Shown: piece after piece, positions 14,750 to 17,118 of the stretch | How positions within the stretch are numbered: the stretch's first letter is position 1 | How the letters are laid out: each line of letters begins with the position of its first letter | Assembly (NCBI GenBank): GCA_003978375.1 | Contig: QNZW01000209.1 | Span: 1 to 17,118 of the forward strand | Length of the DNA: 17,118 nt | DNA from: Sulfurovum sp. | GTDB lineage: Bacteria; Campylobacterota; Campylobacteria; Campylobacterales; Sulfurovaceae | Direction of reading: 5' to 3' | Made by a program: the position numbers and the translations under genes | The notes under the pieces: model-generated | The model's input: only the letters and a program-made list of their open reading frames with translations | What the model was told of the DNA's origin: nothing | Database searches by the model: none

Positions 14750-16816
14750 TTAGATAAGTAATGTGATTCGGTAAGCAAGAAAACTAAGTATCCATGCACT
14801 TGCTGTAGTCATTATAAACAAATAAACCAAATATTTCCAACCTCCAGCCTCTTGGGCAAAAACCATAGATGCAGCCAAACAAGGTAAATATATCATGACA
14901 AACACAATAAATGAAACAGCCGATGCAAATGGAATATTTGCTTTAATTTTGCTAATAAGACCTTTACTATTTTCATCAACTTCTTCACCTAATGAATAAA
15001 GCACACCAAGTGTTGAGATAACTACCTCTTTTGCAGCCAAACCTGCCTCAAGTGCTACTGCCATACGCCAATCCATACCCAATGGAGCAAAAAAAGGCTC
15101 AGAAGCATGACCAATTTGACCTAAATAACTCTGCTCTAATTTATATGTTTTACTTTGATTGGCATTGAATGTTGAAGGAATTTCAACCTTAGGATAATTT
15201 GATGCAAACCAAATAAAGATACTAGCTGCTAAAATAAATGTTCCTGCTTTATTTAAATATGACTTTGCCTGTCCGTAGACCGTATGCCATATAAGTTTCC
15301 AAGAAGGCATACGGTACTTTGGCATCTCCATCACAAAAGGTTCGTCTTCACCTTTAAATACAAATGTTTTTAATATCTTTGCCATGATTAAACCCAAAAA
15401 CGCTCCCACTATATAAATAAGAAATAAAATATTACCTGCTTTAGCTTGGCTAAAAAATGCTCCTGTAAATAGTACATAAATTGGCAATCTTGCCCCACAA
15501 GACATAAATCCAATAATAAAAAGTGTAATAAGTCTATCTTTGACACTTCGTAGTGTACGAGCAGCCATATAAGCAGGTACAGAGCAACCAAAACCTGTCA
15601 CAAGAGGGATAAAACTCTTTCCATGTAAACCAAATTTGTGAAAAAATCCATCAAGTAAAAATGCCACACGACTCATATAGCCTGTGGTCTCAAGCAGTGC
15701 AATACCAAAAAATAAAATGACAATATTAGGCAAAAACATTACCACTGCACCTACTCCAGGAATGATACCATCTGCAACCAAAGAACCAAGCTCGCCATCA
15801 CCTAAAATCAAGATAGCTTGTGCACTAAACCAACGAAATATCACATCTATATAGTCCATAGGAATGCTACCCAATTTAAAAGTAAGTTGAAATAAACCCC
15901 ACATAAAAAATAAAAAAATTGGTATTCCTAAAAATCGATTGAGCAACACTGTATCTATCTTTTGTGTAGGATTTTTAATCACTGTGTTTTGTTGCGTCAT
16001 AACTTCCATTGTTGCACCTTTTGCAAAAGCAAAATGTTCATCAGAAAAAATTTCATGGATATCTTTTGTTTCGGTGTGTAGATAAATATGTTGTAATCCT
16101 TCTCTTATAACAGGTAACAATTCTATCCAAATAGGCTCATCGTGCATTTTCTTATAGGTCTCTTCATCTTCTTGTAATAATTTGACGGCAAGATGACGGT
16201 AAGAGAGTGTACTTTTATAATGTCTCTCATTTAAGAAATTGATAATATTTTCTATCTCTTCTTCTATAGGGTCAGAGTAAACAACTTTAGAAGAGGTTTG
16301 CTTTTTTTCATAGGTTTGTATGATCGCTTCTTTGAGGGTATTCAGTCCTTTTTTGTTTAACGCAGATGTTTTAACACAAGGCACTCCCAATATGGAAGAA
16401 AGTTGTGCCTCATCAATATAAATCCCCTCTTTTTTTGCCTCATCTGACATATTGAGGGCAATGACTACTTTTTTGCCTGTTTCTATAAGTTGCGTGGTAA
16501 AAATAAGATTTCTTTTAAGATTTGTACTATCTACTACATTGACAATAATATCATATTCATCACTTTGCAAAAATCTTTTCGTCACTTTTTCTTCCATAGT
16601 ATAATCTGTCAAAGAGTACGCACCTGGCAAGTCAATGATATGTACCTCATACGCTTTACCTGACACATCATCACGCATAATAAATGCTATTTCAGTTTTG
16701 TCTACAGTGACACCAGAAAAATTTCCTACTTTAAGCTTGGCATCTGAGATGGCATTAATCAGTGAAGATTTTCCAACATTAGGTTGACCTGCTAAAGCAA
16801 TAACAATTTTTTCCAA
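14750..16816 (-). CDS. feoB: Ferrous iron transporter FeoB (GTPase-permease)
   Basis: A 688-residue inner-membrane Fe(II) transporter. The N-terminal G domain shows G1 GQPNVGKS (10-17), G2 Thr37 in GVTVDK, G3 DLPG (62-65), G4 NMSD (122-125) and a G5-like TSAL. A guanine-dissociation-inhibitor-like helical domain follows to about residue 290, then the polytopic core. The core has the two conserved 'gate' cysteine motifs GFGCSVPA and SCGARLPIY, and EAGLAAKE near the third conserved region. It is shorter than the E. coli protein (773). The start is TTG at 16816: AAGGA (16827-16823) lies 6 nt upstream, and the next methionine (residue 48) would remove the P-loop. It leads a feoB–feoA–porin operon under a Fur-like box. 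Confidence 0.96.
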   Translation of the reverse strand: MEKIVIALAGQPNVGKSSLINAISDAKLKVGNFSGVTVDKTEIAFIMRDDVSGKAYEVHIIDLPGAYSLTDYTMEEKVTKRFLQSDEYDIIVNVVDSTNLKRNLIFTTQLIETGKKVVIALNMSDEAKKEGIYIDEAQLSSILGVPCVKTSALNKKGLNTLKEAIIQTYEKKQTSSKVVYSDPIEEEIENIINFLNERHYKSTLSYRHLAVKLLQEDEETYKKMHDEPIWIELLPVIREGLQHIYLHTETKDIHEIFSDEHFAFAKGATMEVMTQQNTVIKNPTQKIDTVLLNRFLGIPIFLFFMWGLFQLTFKLGSIPMDYIDVIFRWFSAQAILILGDGELGSLVADGIIPGVGAVVMFLPNIVILFFGIALLETTGYMSRVAFLLDGFFHKFGLHGKSFIPLVTGFGCSVPAYMAARTLRSVKDRLITLFIIGFMSCGARLPIYVLFTGAFFSQAKAGNILFLIYIVGAFLGLIMAKILKTFVFKGEDEPFVMEMPKYRMPSWKLIWHTVYGQAKSYLNKAGTFILAASIFIWFASNYPKVEIPSTFNANQSKTYKLEQSYLGQIGHASEPFFAPLGMDWRMAVALEAGLAAKEVVISTLGVLYSLGEEVDENSKGLISKIKANIPFASAVSFIVFVMIYLPCLAASMVFAQEAGGWKYLVYLFIMTTASAWILSFLAYRITLLI

Positions 16817-16834
16817 AACTTTTCCTTATAATAT

Positions 16835-16840
16835 AGTATA
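16835..16840 (-). promoter_or_regulatory. Probable -10 box of the feo operon
   Basis: On the minus strand TATACT lies 18 nt upstream of the TTG start, giving a short leader. The Fur-like box at 16852-16866 would cover the -35 region for a 17-bp spacer, a geometry consistent with repression. AT richness means neighbouring boxes (for example TATTAT nearer the gene) are possible alternatives. Confidence 0.45.
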
Positions 16841-16851
16841 AAAAATACAAA

Positions 16852-16866
16852 TGATAATAGTTATCA
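16852..16866. promoter_or_regulatory. Fur box upstream of feoB
   Basis: TGATAATAGTTATCA matches the 7-1-7 Fur consensus (TGATAAT-n-ATTATCA) at all but one of the 14 specified positions, with A replaced by G at position 9. It is a 6-bp perfect dyad with 3-nt centre. It lies 36 nt upstream of the feoB start over the predicted -35 element, where iron-loaded Fur would block transcription. The fur gene itself is not in the window; the Fur-family gene at 9095 looks PerR-like. Confidence 0.72.
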
Positions 16867-16976
16867 ATATTTATTATTAGGGTTAGTATAATCAAAGTTA
16901 TCTTAAGTAGTTATTAAAATGAGAGTTATTATCAATAAAAAGAATTCTTGTCTAAATTTTGTTATTTATGGGTCTA

Positions 16977-17004
16977 TCTTTATACCCCTTGAAAGGTATA
17001 AAGA
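16977..17004. terminator. Stem-loop downstream of the second porin gene
   Basis: A perfect 10-bp stem (TCTTTATACC at 16977-16986, GGTATAAAGA at 16995-17004) has the 8-nt loop CCTTGAAA. It begins 14 nt after the minus-strand porin stop (17018), the expected place for its terminator. No T tract follows on either strand, so termination could be weak, or the hairpin may instead stabilise an RNA end. Confidence 0.5.
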
Positions 17005-17017
17005 AGTACTATTACAT

Positions 17018-17118
17018 TTAAAACGTATATGTTCCTATGACTTCTAGTGCATTAAAAGCTTTAGCATCAGAGACATTTTGTGTAGTGCTTGTAAAGATTG
17101 CTCCAAAATTAACATTTT
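17018..17118 (-). CDS. C-terminal end of a second OprD-type porin (5' part beyond window)
   Basis: Reading the minus strand from the right edge, a frame gives 32 residues beginning NVNFGAIFTSTTQNVSDA and ending in LEVIGTYTF before a TAA at 17020-17018. The ending is a typical outer-membrane barrel C-terminus (aromatic-x-Phe). It parallels the last residues of the porin at 13372-14493 (LNFAAIYSDIEDA...FVNYMF): both have an x-N-F-x-A-I-aromatic start, an Asp-Ala turn and a final strand ending in Phe. It is therefore probably a paralogous porin, same strand, upstream of feoB. The rest of the gene is outside the window. Confidence 0.62.
   Translation of the reverse strand, partial: NVNFGAIFTSTTQNVSDAKAFNALEVIGTYTF

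Noticed and set aside
16936..16955. AAGAATTCTT palindrome next to a T run (minus strand)
   Set aside because: It has no loop, so it would form at most a tiny hairpin. It lies far from the porin stop, and the 16977-17004 stem is the better candidate.
16919..17047. 42-codon plus-strand frame starting MRVIINKK upstream of feoB
   Set aside because: It has a weak ribosome site, runs through the stem-loop and into the antisense of the porin end, and has no familiar sequence. The possible transcript is reported as a finding, but the peptide is not supported.
1..17118. Search for CRISPR arrays, insertion sequences, tRNA/rRNA, phage or toxin–antitoxin genes
   Set aside because: By eye there are no repeated spacer-like units, transposase motifs, tRNA cloverleafs or such genes. 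The region reads as stable chromosome.

Overview
The window looks like ordinary chromosome of a Campylobacterota (epsilonproteobacterial) species, probably a free-living sulfur-oxidiser type such as Sulfurovum or Sulfurimonas. The DNA is AT-rich. The run cysS–msbA–pyrD–M16 peptidase–dapA–SDR oxidoreductase resembles the conserved gene order I know from Campylobacter and Helicobacter. The genus is inference; the phylum is fairly secure.

Layout. Positions 1-6856 hold a plus-strand block: the 3' end of cysS, msbA, a small outer-membrane beta-barrel protein of unknown role, pyrD, a periplasmic M16 zinc peptidase, dapA, and an SDR that resembles enoyl-ACP reductase III (FabL). The last three are tightly packed. 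A 12-bp perfect inverted repeat separates this block from htrA/degQ, read on the minus strand (6890-8284). Divergent from htrA is a peroxide-defence cluster: a 2-Cys peroxiredoxin, a PerR-like Fur-family regulator, and a DUF4395 membrane protein with paired cysteines (8421-10322). Facing it is a minus-strand pair, rseP followed by yggS (PLP homeostasis). Between the two convergent units lie a strong hairpin with an all-pyrimidine 20-nt loop just downstream of a TATAAT box, and a separate minus-strand terminator. A divergent unknown membrane protein follows (12358-13365). The right end is a minus-strand operon feoB–feoA–OprD-type porin (16816 down to 13372), with a near-consensus Fur box upstream of feoB. 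The 3' end of a second, related porin lies beyond it.

How the genes work together. Three themes stand out: envelope maintenance (MsbA lipid A flippase, HtrA, RseP, M16 peptidase, porins), core biosynthesis (PyrD, DapA, FabL-like ENR), and iron and peroxide homeostasis (peroxiredoxin, PerR-like regulator, FeoAB, Fur box). Most genes are familiar.

The observations most worth following are: the possible small RNA with a C/U-only loop at about 10406-10466; the promoter of the DUF4395 gene, which carries two palindromes and shares a 15-mer with the feo promoter region; and the placement of a porin gene inside a Fur-controlled feo operon. I saw no mobile element, CRISPR array, tRNA or rRNA, and no gene-free stretch over 300 bases.
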